Shown: piece after piece, positions 29,421 through 38,147 of the stretch
Layout: every line of letters starts with the position of its first letter
Numbering within the stretch: the stretch's first letter is position 1
IMG/VR virus record: IMGVR_UViG_3300018059_000020
Span: 1-42,816 of that record
Direction: 5' to 3' (one strand)
Origin: a virus
Length of the DNA stretch: 42,816 bases
Position numbers and translations under genes: made by a program
Notes under the pieces: model-generated
The model's input: the letters and a program-made list of their open reading frames with translations, nothing else
Database searches by the model: none
Told to the model about the DNA's origin: nothing

Positions 29421-30829
29421 ACGACACGCTCCCCAGTTCCACCAAAAAGCCTGGCGCCTATATCGGCTTCAATACCACCCTGGCAAACCGCAACCTGCCG
29501 TCCAATCCGCAGCGAGTCCTGGTGCTCGCTCAGCGCCGCAGCACAGGCACCGTCGCCGCCCTGGTCCCGACCCAGGTATTTTCCGACTCGGCCGCCGCCG
29601 ACTTTTTCGGCGCCGGCTCCGCCGCGCACCTCATGTGCCGTGCAGCCATCAAGGCAAACCCGCTGATCGATCTCACGGCGATCGCCGTCGACGACAATGC
29701 CGCCGGCGTCATGGCCGCCGGCACCGTCACTATGACCGGCCCGGCCACAGCCGCCGGCGTCCTCACCCTCTGGATCGCCATGAAAAAGGTCGAGCTCGCC
29801 ATCGCCAGCGGCGATTCCGCCAACAGCATCGCCGCCGCCCTCAATACTCTCCTGGGCCAGATCGCAGACCTGCCGGTCACAGCCGGAGTCGCCGGCGCTA
29901 TCGTCACCCTGACCGCCAAGCACAAGGGGCTCATCGGCAATACCATCAAGGTTGCCAAAGACGCCAATGCCGCCCTCCCGGCAGGCGTCACCGCCACGGT
30001 CGTCGCCATGGCTGCCGGCGCCACCGAACCGGACGTGACCAACGCCCTCACCGCCGTTTTCCCGGTGCGCTACCAGCTGATCGCCACCCAGTTTTCAGAC
30101 GCCACCAACATGGGGCTCCTGAAGACCCACCTGGACACCGTATCAGGCAAGGTCGAACAACGCGGCGCCAGAGGCTATACCGGTCTGGTCGGCACCTACG
30201 CCGCCAGCATCGCCATTGCCGCCGCCACCCCGTTCGAGCGGATCTGCCACGCCTGGTCGCGCGGCTCGCGCGCGCTCCCCTGCGAACTCGGCGCCGCTTA
30301 CACCGCCTACCGCGCGAGCGTGGATGATCCTGCCATGCCGCTCGACGACGAAGTGCTTCCCGGCATTCCGGTACCGCCGGTCCAGAGCGACTGGCCGAGC
30401 CGTGCCGAGCAGGAGAGCGCCCTCGACAACGGCCTCACCCCGCTCTATGTCGGTGTTGATAATCAGCTCCACATAGCCCGCGCCATCACCAGCTACCTCA
30501 CCGACGCCGCCGGCAACCCCGACGAAACGCTCCTGGACGATAACCCGATCCCGATCCTCGATTACGTCCGCGACACGGTCCGCGCCATTCCGCGGCCGAA
30601 AAAATGCACCCAGAAGCGCGCCGACGCCTACCGCGACATGATCTATGCCCAACTCAAGAAACTGGAGCGGGCCGAGATCCTTCAGGACATCGACAAATAC
30701 AAGGACCGGCTGCAGGTGGTCGCCAATCCCGAAGACCGCCCGGCTGGCTGGTTCCGGGTCACCATCCCGGCGCCGTATGTCCCCGGACTGCATGTCCTGG
30801 ATACGACCATCGAGCTGTATTGCCTTTAA
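29417..30829 (+). CDS. Tail sheath protein (Mu L, gp39)
   Basis: A 470-aa protein. The start (PSSTKKPGAYIGFNTTLANR), VFSDSAAADFFGAGSAAHLM, VAIAAATPFERICHAWSRG-like segments and the C-terminal GWFRVTIPAPYVPGLHVLD, TTIELYCL are those of Mu-type sheaths. It forms the contractile outer tube. Overlaps the previous gene. Length is near Mu L (495 aa). Confidence 0.95.
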   Translation: MNDTLPSSTKKPGAYIGFNTTLANRNLPSNPQRVLVLAQRRSTGTVAALVPTQVFSDSAAADFFGAGSAAHLMCRAAIKANPLIDLTAIAVDDNAAGVMAAGTVTMTGPATAAGVLTLWIAMKKVELAIASGDSANSIAAALNTLLGQIADLPVTAGVAGAIVTLTAKHKGLIGNTIKVAKDANAALPAGVTATVVAMAAGATEPDVTNALTAVFPVRYQLIATQFSDATNMGLLKTHLDTVSGKVEQRGARGYTGLVGTYAASIAIAAATPFERICHAWSRGSRALPCELGAAYTAYRASVDDPAMPLDDEVLPGIPVPPVQSDWPSRAEQESALDNGLTPLYVGVDNQLHIARAITSYLTDAAGNPDETLLDDNPIPILDYVRDTVRAIPRPKKCTQKRADAYRDMIYAQLKKLERAEILQDIDKYKDRLQVVANPEDRPAGWFRVTIPAPYVPGLHVLDTTIELYCL

Positions 30830-30842
30830 ATGGAGGTTTAAC

Positions 30843-31199
30843 ATGATAGTTTCACGCTGCACCCTGGAGATCAATGGCGAAGAGATCGACGACTTTGATG
30901 AGATCACCGAGCCGGAGGTCGAATATAACAAGCCGATCGACCTGATGCACAAGACCAGCCACATCGAAGTTACCCAGCGCTACAAGGGAATCAAGTTGAA
31001 GTACCTGGTCCCTGCCGATGCTCCCGAGTTCGATTTCACCCTGGTGAAGGATGGAGTCCTCACGATCTCCTACGCCAACGGCACCCGGCGCCGCTACATC
31101 GGTGTCTATGTCAACAAAGTCGGCAACGAGACGTACAAGGACGGCGGCGAAACGAAGCGCGACGTCGAATTCTCCGCCGAAGACCGAGATCCGAAATAA
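30843..31199 (+). CDS. Tail tube protein (Mu M, gp40)
   Basis: A 118-aa protein from ATG 30843 after TGGAGG. It reads IVSRCTLEINGEEIDDFDEI and RYKGIKLKYLVPADAPEFDF, the Mu tube family. Forms the inner tube inside the sheath. Confidence 0.93.
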   Translation: MIVSRCTLEINGEEIDDFDEITEPEVEYNKPIDLMHKTSHIEVTQRYKGIKLKYLVPADAPEFDFTLVKDGVLTISYANGTRRRYIGVYVNKVGNETYKDGGETKRDVEFSAEDRDPK

Positions 31200-31203
31200 A
31201 ACA

Positions 31204-31276
31204 GTAGGGGCGGGTTCCAAACCCGCCCTTAATGCAATGAAGACCAAAGCGGGCGGGTCATGGACCGCGCCCCTAC
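31204..31276. repeat. Dispersed palindrome, family 3
   Basis: GTAGGGGCGGGTT-AACCCGCCC hairpin and a distal CGCCCCTAC, so the outer ends pair as in the copy at 14530-14600. Lies between tube and chaperone genes. Confidence 0.8.
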
Positions 31277-31289
31277 AAAGGACAAACCC

Positions 31290-31820
31290 ATGTTTACCGA
31301 AAAGATCATCTTCCCCGACGGCATCATTGTCGGTGGCGTATTGTTCACCGAGGCAATTCTCGAAGAAGAGGAGTTCGGGCATACCCTCCGCGCCTCCAGC
31401 CTGCCCGACATCGACACCAACCGCCTCGACGACCAGGCGTATTACGCCGCCGCCCTCCTGGCCGTCCGCCTCAAGGTCCCCGGCCTGTTCGAGGCGCGTA
31501 TGAGGTATGACGACGGTTTCAAGGAACTCGTGGAAACGTATGCTGAAGACCTTGAGATGCCCCCGGAGCGGATGACCGCCGCACGGGTCCACCCTGTGTC
31601 GGCGGAGCTGATCGAAGGGCTCTCCAGGGGCGACGGCCGCAAGCTGTTGGCCGCCAGCGCCGTCCTCAGTACGCGGAGGGCGGAGTTTCGAAAAGAAGCT
31701 CTTGCCGTTCCGGATGGACTGCTTAGTGCTGATGAAGCTGGGGTATCGGGAAAAGGAGCTGCTGTCAAAGAGTCCGGGGGAGATCAAGGGGATACTGGCG
31801 GCATACAACCGGCTGCATGA
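31290..31820 (+). CDS. Tail assembly chaperone (Mu gp41), short form
   Basis: A 176-aa protein from ATG 31290 (AAAGGA upstream). It reads TEKIIFPDGIIVGGVLFTEA, AARVHPVSAELIEGLSRGDG. By position between tube and tape measure it is the chaperone that coats the tape measure during tail assembly. The last part overlaps a second frame (to 31884) with its own coherent sequence, so a longer frameshift product is expected. Confidence 0.85.
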   Translation: MFTEKIIFPDGIIVGGVLFTEAILEEEEFGHTLRASSLPDIDTNRLDDQAYYAAALLAVRLKVPGLFEARMRYDDGFKELVETYAEDLEMPPERMTAARVHPVSAELIEGLSRGDGRKLLAASAVLSTRRAEFRKEALAVPDGLLSADEAGVSGKGAAVKESGGDQGDTGGIQPAA

Positions 31821-31884
31821 ACTGGCCAATAACGGCGGCAAATCAGGCCGAACCTACAAGATCAAGCGCAAGAAAAAAGGATGA
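31690..31884 (+). CDS. Frameshift extension of the tail chaperone (gp41-gp42 type)
   Basis: The frame one base ahead (equal to a -2 shift) reads KKLLPFRMDCLVLMKLGYRE, KELLSKSPGEIKGILAAYNR, LHELANNGG to a stop at 31882-31884. It overlaps the short form for about 130 bases and has no ribosome site of its own. A slip near CGAAAAGAAG (31689-31698) would join STRRAEFRK to it. Mu is the known case of a -2 frameshift in this gene pair (Xu, Hendrix and Duda 2004), so the frame relation is as expected. The exact slip site is inferred. Confidence 0.65.
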   Translation, partial: EKKLLPFRMDCLVLMKLGYREKELLSKSPGEIKGILAAYNRLHELANNGGKSGRTYKIKRKKKG

Positions 31885-31946
31885 GGGATGAATTATGAAT
31901 TATGAAAAAAAGCCTTAACTTCATACTTCATAATTCAACAGTCATA
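31885..31946. repeat. GAATTATGAA repeats, direct and inverted
   Basis: GATGAATTATGAATTATGAA is followed by TTCATACTTCATAATTCA, so the region can fold. Same motif as 22971-22994. It lies before the tape measure gene. Confidence 0.6.
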
Positions 31947-31959
31947 ATTGGGGTTAAAG

Positions 31960-33759
31960 ATGGGCGATACTTTCAGACTGGCAATGCAGCTCACAATGAT
32001 CGACCTCCTCTCCGGGGTCGCCGACCGTGCGAAATCGCACATCAAGGCGCTTGGAGAGCAGGGCAAGCAGGTGGCCAGAGACTTCGAGCAGATGGAGCGC
32101 AACGCCACCCGCGGCCTCAAGGCCATCGCCGTCGCCAACTACACCATCAACAAGATCAAGCCCGGCGTCGCCTCCGCCGCCGACATGCAGGAAGCCACCC
32201 TCGACGTCAAGATGAATCTGAAGGAAAGCGGCCAGAACGCAGGCGAATTGGCCCGGCAGCTGGCCGTCGTCCGTGCAACCGCCGTAGACATCCAAAAGCA
32301 GATGCCGTTTGGCGCAAAGGAAGTGATGGGAACGGAAAACGTCCTCCTTAAAGCCGGCCTGAAAATGCAGGACGTCACCGCTAAGGGAGGCGCAGCCTGG
32401 GCGGCATCGGCGCTGGCCACCATGGCCAAAACAGACCCACAATCCATAGGCGAAGGAATGATCACTATTGCCGCTCCTTTTAACCTGAAAGGCGGCGAGT
32501 ATGCCGAGGTGGCCAATTTCCTGCAAAAGGTCGACCAGGCTTCAGTCTCGACGATCCCGGACCTGTTTGAAGGGATGAAAATGGTGGCGGGGCAAGCCGC
32601 CATGATGAAGGTGTCCTGGAAGGATACGCTTATAGCGATGGGCACTCTCTCTCAAAGTGGTCTCAAGGGTACTATGGGCGGCACCGCCCTTGGCGATTTC
32701 TTTGAACGGCTGGTGGCGGGGTCTCGCATCACCCGTAAAATGATTGCTGCCGTAAATGCCGATTTAGCACGGCAAGGCAAGCAGCCCCTCAAGTTTTGGG
32801 ATGATAAGGGGCATCTTAAACAGCTCCCAGTAATAATCAAAAACCTGCGCGAATCAATGAGCGGTTTCACCGATGAAAAAAAGCTCCTCATCATGCATAA
32901 AATATTCGAAACTCAGGGCGGTAGGGCCGCAGCAGCTTTGATGCACGAAGGGGCGGGCTCCTGGGAGGAGGTCGCCGCCGGGGTCGGTAAAGCCGCCGAC
33001 ATCCAGGAGAAGCTCAATATCAGGATGGAAGGCTTCAACGCCAACCTCAAATCGCTCTCCGGAACCAGTCAAACTACCGCCGCCTCGTTCTTTTCCCCCT
33101 GGCTGGAACCGCTTAACGCCATTATCCAGAAAGCCAACGACGCCACAGCCGCCCTCGGCAAGTTCGCCGACAAGCACCCGAAAACCACCGACACGGTCAA
33201 CGGCGTCCTCGCCGCCGGTGTGGCCACTGCTGCCGGCTACGGTGCCTACAAACTCGCCAAGGCTGGTTGGTATGGCGGTAAAGTGCTCAAAGGGCTCCGC
33301 GGCCTCCCCGGCGCATCCCTGGCCATGGGCGTCGCCGAGGGCAAAGCCGTCCAGGCCGCCACCGGTGTTCAACCTGTCTTCATTACCAATTGGCCGAATA
33401 GCTTCGGCACGGCCGCCGCCGTCGCCAATGCCGGAGGGATCGTCGCAGGCGGCGGGGGCAGGGCTGCACTGGCCGGGACACTGGCAACGGCCGGGCTGGT
33501 GACATCGGTCGTTGCCGCGCCGCTTATCTCCAAGATCATCAGCGATGCCCAGCGGGCGAACGGCTGGGACTCCCACGCTTTTGGCCGCGGCACCAAGGAA
33601 TACGAGGTGATGGGTGTCGGCGGCAAGAAGCGCGACATCAACCTCACCGTCCAGATCGACAGCCAGGGACGCCTTATCAGCCGCTCCGACGACATGGGCT
33701 CGCAGATCAAAACAGTTCGCCGGGGCGCGTTCTTCGACGACATGCTCGTGAGCCACTGA
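31960..33759 (+). CDS. Tape measure protein (Mu gp42)
   Basis: A 599-aa protein from ATG 31960. It reads RLAMQLTMIDLLSGVADRAK, MKLSWKDTL-like segments (MMKVSWKDTLIAMGTLSQSG), GTALGDFFERLVAGSRITRK: the TP901-type tape measure core. A hydrophobic Ala/Gly part (VLAAGVATAAGYGAYKLAK; ALAGTLATAGLVTSVVAAPL) is typical of the segment that enters the host membrane. At about 0.15 nm per residue the tail would be near 90 nm. Confidence 0.93.
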   Translation: MGDTFRLAMQLTMIDLLSGVADRAKSHIKALGEQGKQVARDFEQMERNATRGLKAIAVANYTINKIKPGVASAADMQEATLDVKMNLKESGQNAGELARQLAVVRATAVDIQKQMPFGAKEVMGTENVLLKAGLKMQDVTAKGGAAWAASALATMAKTDPQSIGEGMITIAAPFNLKGGEYAEVANFLQKVDQASVSTIPDLFEGMKMVAGQAAMMKVSWKDTLIAMGTLSQSGLKGTMGGTALGDFFERLVAGSRITRKMIAAVNADLARQGKQPLKFWDDKGHLKQLPVIIKNLRESMSGFTDEKKLLIMHKIFETQGGRAAAALMHEGAGSWEEVAAGVGKAADIQEKLNIRMEGFNANLKSLSGTSQTTAASFFSPWLEPLNAIIQKANDATAALGKFADKHPKTTDTVNGVLAAGVATAAGYGAYKLAKAGWYGGKVLKGLRGLPGASLAMGVAEGKAVQAATGVQPVFITNWPNSFGTAAAVANAGGIVAGGGGRAALAGTLATAGLVTSVVAAPLISKIISDAQRANGWDSHAFGRGTKEYEVMGVGGKKRDINLTVQIDSQGRLISRSDDMGSQIKTVRRGAFFDDMLVSH

Positions 33760-33760
33760 G

Positions 33761-35008
33761 ATGAACATCGAAACCGAAACAGGCTGGCTCGACGACATCG
33801 AGCTCGAGATGGTAGACATCTCCGATACATTCTCCAAGGCGATCGCCCGCTACGAATACCCCTACGCCGATGGCGCCGATCTCGAAGACATGGGGCAAAA
33901 GGCCCGCACCCTCAAGATCCGCTGTTATTTTTTCGACAACGCCGCTCAATCCACCTACAACGACCACATCACCCTCATCGATTACCTCTCCAGGAAGAGC
34001 GATTTCGAACTGCTCCACCCGAAATACGGCATCCTCCACGGAAAAGTTGAAAACGTCAACGTTCGCCATGACGAGCGCAAGCGCTGCGCCGAGGTGGACA
34101 TCGACTTCATCGAGCAGATGCGCGACAGCATCGAGGCGAGCGTCGCCGAGGATGTCGCCGACTCGGTCGAGACCGCATTTGAAAACGCCCAGGAAGAGCA
34201 GTACTCCTCTATCGTCACAGCTGCGATCGCTGCAGTCGGCTCAAAGGTCATGATCGACGTACCGGCCGAAAACAGCCTGATGGTGCAGTTTGTCGGCCTT
34301 ACCGGCCCGGTGCGCGACTTTGCCGCCGAGGTCGATGTTTATGTCCGCCGGTTCGAGGCGCAGGCTATTGATATCACCAACCCCGCCAACTCCCTGGTCG
34401 CCGGCATCCACTACGCCACCAACCTGCCGGGCCGGCTGCTCGGCAGCATCACCCGCGCCGTCGAGCGCCATGCCAGGCTCTTTGATGCCCTTGCCGCCGC
34501 TCCGGCCCGTTTCCTCGCCAGCCTCGATAATGGTCTGCTTAAGCTTCAGGTGACCATCGCCGTCCCGAGCTCCGGCCGCAGGGCAGCAGCGGCGCTGTCC
34601 GCCCGCTCCCTCATCGCCGCTACCCTCAAAATCGCCTGCGCCCAGCGGCTCGCCCTCGAAGCGGCTTATCTCTACCAGGCCGATGACCGGGCCGATAGCC
34701 GGGCCATGAACGCCAACGATCTGGAGGCATCCCTGGCGCTGGTCCGCACCCGCCTCCAGGAGGCGCTCGATCTCGACCGGGGCATCACCGGGCTGACCGC
34801 CATGGCCTGCTCGCTCCTGGAGCATGTCACCGCAGCAAAGTCCGACAGGGAATCGCTCATCACTGTCGATATCGACCGCCCGCTGCCGCTGCACATCATC
34901 TGCCTCCGCTACGGCCTCTCCTCAGCCGACGCCGAGCGGCTCCAGGCGCTCAACAGGTTCCGCAACACCAACAGCATCAGCGGCGAGGTGCAGATCTATG
35001 TCAGATAG
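33761..35008 (+). CDS. DNA circularisation/baseplate protein N (Mu gp43)
   Basis: A 415-aa protein. The N-terminal domain (GWLDDIELEMVDISDTFSKA, YADGADLEDMGQKARTLKIR, GILHGKVENVNVRHDERKR) is the Mu N 'DNA circularisation' family. The C-terminal IICLRYGLSSADAERLQALN, RFRNTNSISGEVQIYV is a LysM-like end found in such proteins. In Mu it belongs to the baseplate hub region. Overlaps the next gene. Confidence 0.92.
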   Translation: MNIETETGWLDDIELEMVDISDTFSKAIARYEYPYADGADLEDMGQKARTLKIRCYFFDNAAQSTYNDHITLIDYLSRKSDFELLHPKYGILHGKVENVNVRHDERKRCAEVDIDFIEQMRDSIEASVAEDVADSVETAFENAQEEQYSSIVTAAIAAVGSKVMIDVPAENSLMVQFVGLTGPVRDFAAEVDVYVRRFEAQAIDITNPANSLVAGIHYATNLPGRLLGSITRAVERHARLFDALAAAPARFLASLDNGLLKLQVTIAVPSSGRRAAAALSARSLIAATLKIACAQRLALEAAYLYQADDRADSRAMNANDLEASLALVRTRLQEALDLDRGITGLTAMACSLLEHVTAAKSDRESLITVDIDRPLPLHIICLRYGLSSADAERLQALNRFRNTNSISGEVQIYVR

Positions 35009-36089
35009 GATCGCCATCCAGGTCGGCACGACCCGCATCGAGCATTTCATCTCCTACCGCATCGAGCACGATCTCTATGTTGCCGATCATGCTTTCAGTC
35101 TGCAGCTGTCCAACCCGGAAATAGACATCCGGCCGGGCATGCAGTGCCGGATCTTCGTCAACAACCAGCTGGAGTTGACCGGCCTGATCGAGCGGCGCCA
35201 CCGCGTGTGCGACAAGGGGGGCAAAACCCTGACCATTGAGGGGCGGGACCTGATGGGGCTCCTAGTGGACTCATATTGCGAGTCATTTAATGACGTGGAA
35301 GGGAAAACTATCCGGCAGCTGGCCGAGCTGCTGCTGAAGAGCGTCCCCTTCATTAATCGTAAGAACATCATCGGGCAGCTCGACCTGGTCGGTAAACTCA
35401 AAACCCGCAAACGGCGCGGTACCGCCGACTTCATGTCGTTTTTTGATGCGCCCCATAAACTGGCAAAAATCGCCCCCGGCATGACCGTGTTCCAGGCGCT
35501 CCAGACCTATGCCCTTTCCCGCGGGGTGATGTTCTTCAGCCTGCCCGACGGCACCTTTGTCTTCGATGAACCGCTCACCGGCGGCGACCCGGATTACAAC
35601 ATCGCCTTCACCGGCGAGGGTGGCGGAAACAACGCCCTCGCCGCCGACATCGATGAAAACATCAGCAAACGCTATTCCAAGGTGACCGTCATCGGCCAGC
35701 AGCAAAGGACTGATACCGACGGTCTGGGCGAGCCGACTCACAATTCACCCCCTGGAGTGGCCCTAGACGACACCTTCCCCTTTTACAAGCCGTTCGTCGC
35801 CTGCAACAACAACGACTCCCAGAGCCCGCGGCTGCGCGCCAGGATGATGTTGAACAAGATGCGCCACGACGGCCAGCCGATGGAGTACGAAATGCCGCGC
35901 CACTCTCAGGCTGGCATCAACTTCAGCATCAACCGCATGGCCATGGTCAACGACACCGTCCATGGGATCACGGGCAACTACCTGGTCACCGCCCGCACCC
36001 TCTGCCTGGATAAGCAGGCCGGTCCGACCACAAAGCTCCGTCTCGGCCTGCCGGGGCTGGTTGCAGGCGAAACCGGGAGGCACAAATGA
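34998..36089 (+). CDS. Baseplate hub protein P (Mu gp44)
   Basis: A 363-aa protein from ATG 34998. It reads YVADHAFSLQLSNPEIDIRP, GMQCRIFVNNQLELTGLIER, LTIEGRDLMGLLVDSYCESF, FQALQTYALSRGVMFFSLPD: the gp27-like hub of Mu P. It forms the trimeric hub on which the spike sits. The end overlaps gp45. Confidence 0.93.
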   Translation: MSDRIAIQVGTTRIEHFISYRIEHDLYVADHAFSLQLSNPEIDIRPGMQCRIFVNNQLELTGLIERRHRVCDKGGKTLTIEGRDLMGLLVDSYCESFNDVEGKTIRQLAELLLKSVPFINRKNIIGQLDLVGKLKTRKRRGTADFMSFFDAPHKLAKIAPGMTVFQALQTYALSRGVMFFSLPDGTFVFDEPLTGGDPDYNIAFTGEGGGNNALAADIDENISKRYSKVTVIGQQQRTDTDGLGEPTHNSPPGVALDDTFPFYKPFVACNNNDSQSPRLRARMMLNKMRHDGQPMEYEMPRHSQAGINFSINRMAMVNDTVHGITGNYLVTARTLCLDKQAGPTTKLRLGLPGLVAGETGRHK

Positions 36090-36550
36090 TGATCCGCGGC
36101 ATCATCGAAAGCGTTTCCGGCGGAATCGTCCGGCTGATCAGCGCCACCGGCCGCGTCGGCGAGTCGTTCGCAAAGCGTGAGTTCTTCCAGCATTACGGCT
36201 TCGCCTCACGCCCCAAGCCGGGCGCGGAGCATGTCACCCTGATCGCCGGCAACATGCTCATCACCATCGCCAGCGACGACCGCCGCTACCGCATCGAGCT
36301 TGCCGAGGGAGAAGTCTGCATCCATGACGACCTCGGCCAAAAGGTGCATTTGACGCGGGACGGCATTGTCATCAAAACCGACCAGAAAGTGACCATCGAC
36401 GCCCCGCTCCTGGACGTGTCCGGAGATATCACAAGTGGCGGTAATATCAGCGATTCAACCAGAAGTATGGCTGCCGATCGGCAGATCTACGACGGCCACA
36501 ACCATATCGCGGCGGGGAGCATCACCAGCCCGCCGCAGCAACCGGAGTAA
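36086..36550 (+). CDS. Baseplate spike protein gp45 (Mu gp45-like)
   Basis: A 154-aa protein. It reads FFQHYGFASRPKPGAEHVTL, IASDDRRYRIELAEGEVCIH, a triplet beta-helix region (VIKTDQKVTIDAPLLDVSGD) and a histidine pair near the end (DGHNHIAAGS), the likely iron site of such spikes. Forms the membrane-piercing needle. GGGAGG precedes the ATG. Confidence 0.93.
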   Translation: MMIRGIIESVSGGIVRLISATGRVGESFAKREFFQHYGFASRPKPGAEHVTLIAGNMLITIASDDRRYRIELAEGEVCIHDDLGQKVHLTRDGIVIKTDQKVTIDAPLLDVSGDITSGGNISDSTRSMAADRQIYDGHNHIAAGSITSPPQQPE

Positions 36551-36572
36551 ACGCCGCAAATGGAGAGAGATA

Positions 36573-37574
36573 ATGTCCAGAGTATTCATAGATGGGTTTG
36601 AGAGCGGCGGGATCGGACTGTGGGAATCGTTAAATGCGGGCTCTTACGCGGTGAATGCAGTCATGGGCGGGAAGGATGGAAATTATGCGCTAGTGCTGAA
36701 CGGCAGAGCCCTAAGGATAGCCCTTTCAGCTAATGGAGAGTATTATGTGGCTGCAAAAATAAGTGCCGCCATTGATACCAATCAAACCTTTCTTGCATTT
36801 TATAATGGTGCGACGGCATTAGGATCTTTGCGATATAATGCTGCTGTGGCTGCTTACCAAGTCGCCCTTGGTAATCCTGGCTCTGGTTCATCTGGGACTG
36901 TGCTGGCGACAGGAACTACCTACATCCCTGGGTCAACTACATTCAACCTCGAATGGTGGTATAAACCTGCCACAGATGGAACGGGGAGGACGATCGTAAA
37001 GGTCAACGGGGTGGTTCAATTCGATTTTACTGGGGTGACTGCTGCGTCCCCAGGCAATATCAATTATCTTCATCTCGAAGGTATTACAGGTGTCAGCTAT
37101 GTCGATAATGTCGTGATCGATAATTCGGAATGGCCTGGGACAACCAACATTCAGGCACTGAAGCCTAATGCTGCAGGGACAAACAGCCAGTTCATCCCCA
37201 GCGTCGATGGAGTTGCTAACTATACGATGGTCGATGAGGTTCCGGCGGTGGATACTGATTATGTCCGCACCAACGATGAAAATACCCTTGATCTATACGG
37301 GCTGACCGATTTTGTCCCGCCGCAGTCCGCGGTACCCTGGAAAATAAAGTGCATTCAATCGCAGGCAAGGGGGGAGTACGAGGGTGTCGCCAACGTTACT
37401 GGGCTTAATCTGGCAGTCAAGACAAATGGTGTTACCAGTGAGAGTGCCACTCAACCACTTACTACTGTTTTCTCCGATGTAGCGGCAATCTGGTCATTGA
37501 ATCCCGCTACAGGATTATCGTGGACCATTGCAGAGCTCGACGCACTTGAGGCAGGTTTCAAGGCGAAGTTGTAA
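36573..37574 (+). CDS. Lectin-like (LamG-type) phage structural protein, low GC
   Basis: A 333-aa protein starting MSRVFIDGFESGGIGLWESL (GGAGAG upstream). Residues 1-190 follow a concanavalin/LamG-like jelly roll seen in phage tail proteins (AAKISAAIDTNQTFLAFYNG; GRTIVKVNGVVQFDFTGV; YVDNVVIDNSEWPG). Residues 200-333 form a second beta domain (YTMVDEVPAVDTDYVRTNDE, ... TGLSWTIAELDALEAGF). GC is clearly below neighbours and it interrupts the usual gp45-gp46 order, so it is probably acquired. It may decorate the baseplate and bind carbohydrate. Confidence 0.7.
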   Translation: MSRVFIDGFESGGIGLWESLNAGSYAVNAVMGGKDGNYALVLNGRALRIALSANGEYYVAAKISAAIDTNQTFLAFYNGATALGSLRYNAAVAAYQVALGNPGSGSSGTVLATGTTYIPGSTTFNLEWWYKPATDGTGRTIVKVNGVVQFDFTGVTAASPGNINYLHLEGITGVSYVDNVVIDNSEWPGTTNIQALKPNAAGTNSQFIPSVDGVANYTMVDEVPAVDTDYVRTNDENTLDLYGLTDFVPPQSAVPWKIKCIQSQARGEYEGVANVTGLNLAVKTNGVTSESATQPLTTVFSDVAAIWSLNPATGLSWTIAELDALEAGFKAKL

Positions 37575-37577
37575 GCC

Positions 37578-38147
37578 ATGGCCATTAGCAATGAACTTGC
37601 AGTCAGCCAAGCACTTGTCCAAGCTGAGCACGCTGATGATGCCTTACATGTAGCGCAAGCACTTGTCCAAGCTGAGCACGCTGATGATGCCTTACATGTA
37701 GCGCAAGCAGTGGTTCAGGTCGAATTCGGCACCCTAAAAGTCCTTGTTTCTCAGGTTGTAGTCCAAGTCGAATTCGGCGCACCGGACCAGGAACCCATGT
37801 ACATCATTACGCTACAACCCGACGGCAGCATCAACCTCGATTTCGGGCCGGGCGACGACCTGTTCAACAGCGTGGTGCTCTCCCTGGAGATCCGGAAAGG
37901 ATCATGGTGGCTCGATCCCGAGTTCGGTCTGGCGGTCCGCCCCCGCATGAAAAACAGCGCCAAAACGGCGCGCCTGTTCGAGGCAGATCTCCGCGCCGCA
38001 TTGCAGTGGCTCATAACCGCGAAGCGCGCCACGGCCGTAGTTATCGCCACAGAACGGGAGCTGCCCAGCCGGCTCAAGGCCTTCATCGAGGTTACCGGAG
38101 CCGATGGCCGGACCGTACCCTACACCAAGTTCATCGAGGTGGTTTAA
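37578..38147 (+). CDS. Baseplate protein gp46 with repeat-encoded N-terminus
   Basis: A 189-aa protein. Residues 74-189 (MYIITLQPDGSINLDFGPGD ... RKGSWWLDPEFGLAVRPR) are the gp46 (W/gp25-like) baseplate family. Residues 1-73 are repeats: QALVQAEHADDALHVA twice, then VVQVEFG twice. The repeats resemble the VVQVE tails found at the ends of some phage structural proteins. A start at 37797 without the extension is possible, but its ribosome site is weak (CAGGAA). gp46 probably forms wedge units. Confidence 0.85.
   Translation: MAISNELAVSQALVQAEHADDALHVAQALVQAEHADDALHVAQAVVQVEFGTLKVLVSQVVVQVEFGAPDQEPMYIITLQPDGSINLDFGPGDDLFNSVVLSLEIRKGSWWLDPEFGLAVRPRMKNSAKTARLFEADLRAALQWLITAKRATAVVIATERELPSRLKAFIEVTGADGRTVPYTKFIEVV
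37608..37703 (+). repeat. Perfect 48-bp tandem repeat, two copies
   Basis: Units 37608-37655 and 37656-37703 are identical, starting CAAGCACTTGTCCAAGC. 48 is a multiple of three, so the frame is kept. The beginning of a third unit (CAAGCA) follows. Confidence 0.95.

Noticed and set aside
29324-30964. Long minus-strand open frames over the sheath gene
   Set aside because: High-GC shadows without ribosome sites; the plus strand is a clear sheath gene.
37608-37703. CRISPR array
   Set aside because: Two adjacent identical 48-bp units without spacers, within an open reading frame. No CRISPR array or cas gene is seen elsewhere.
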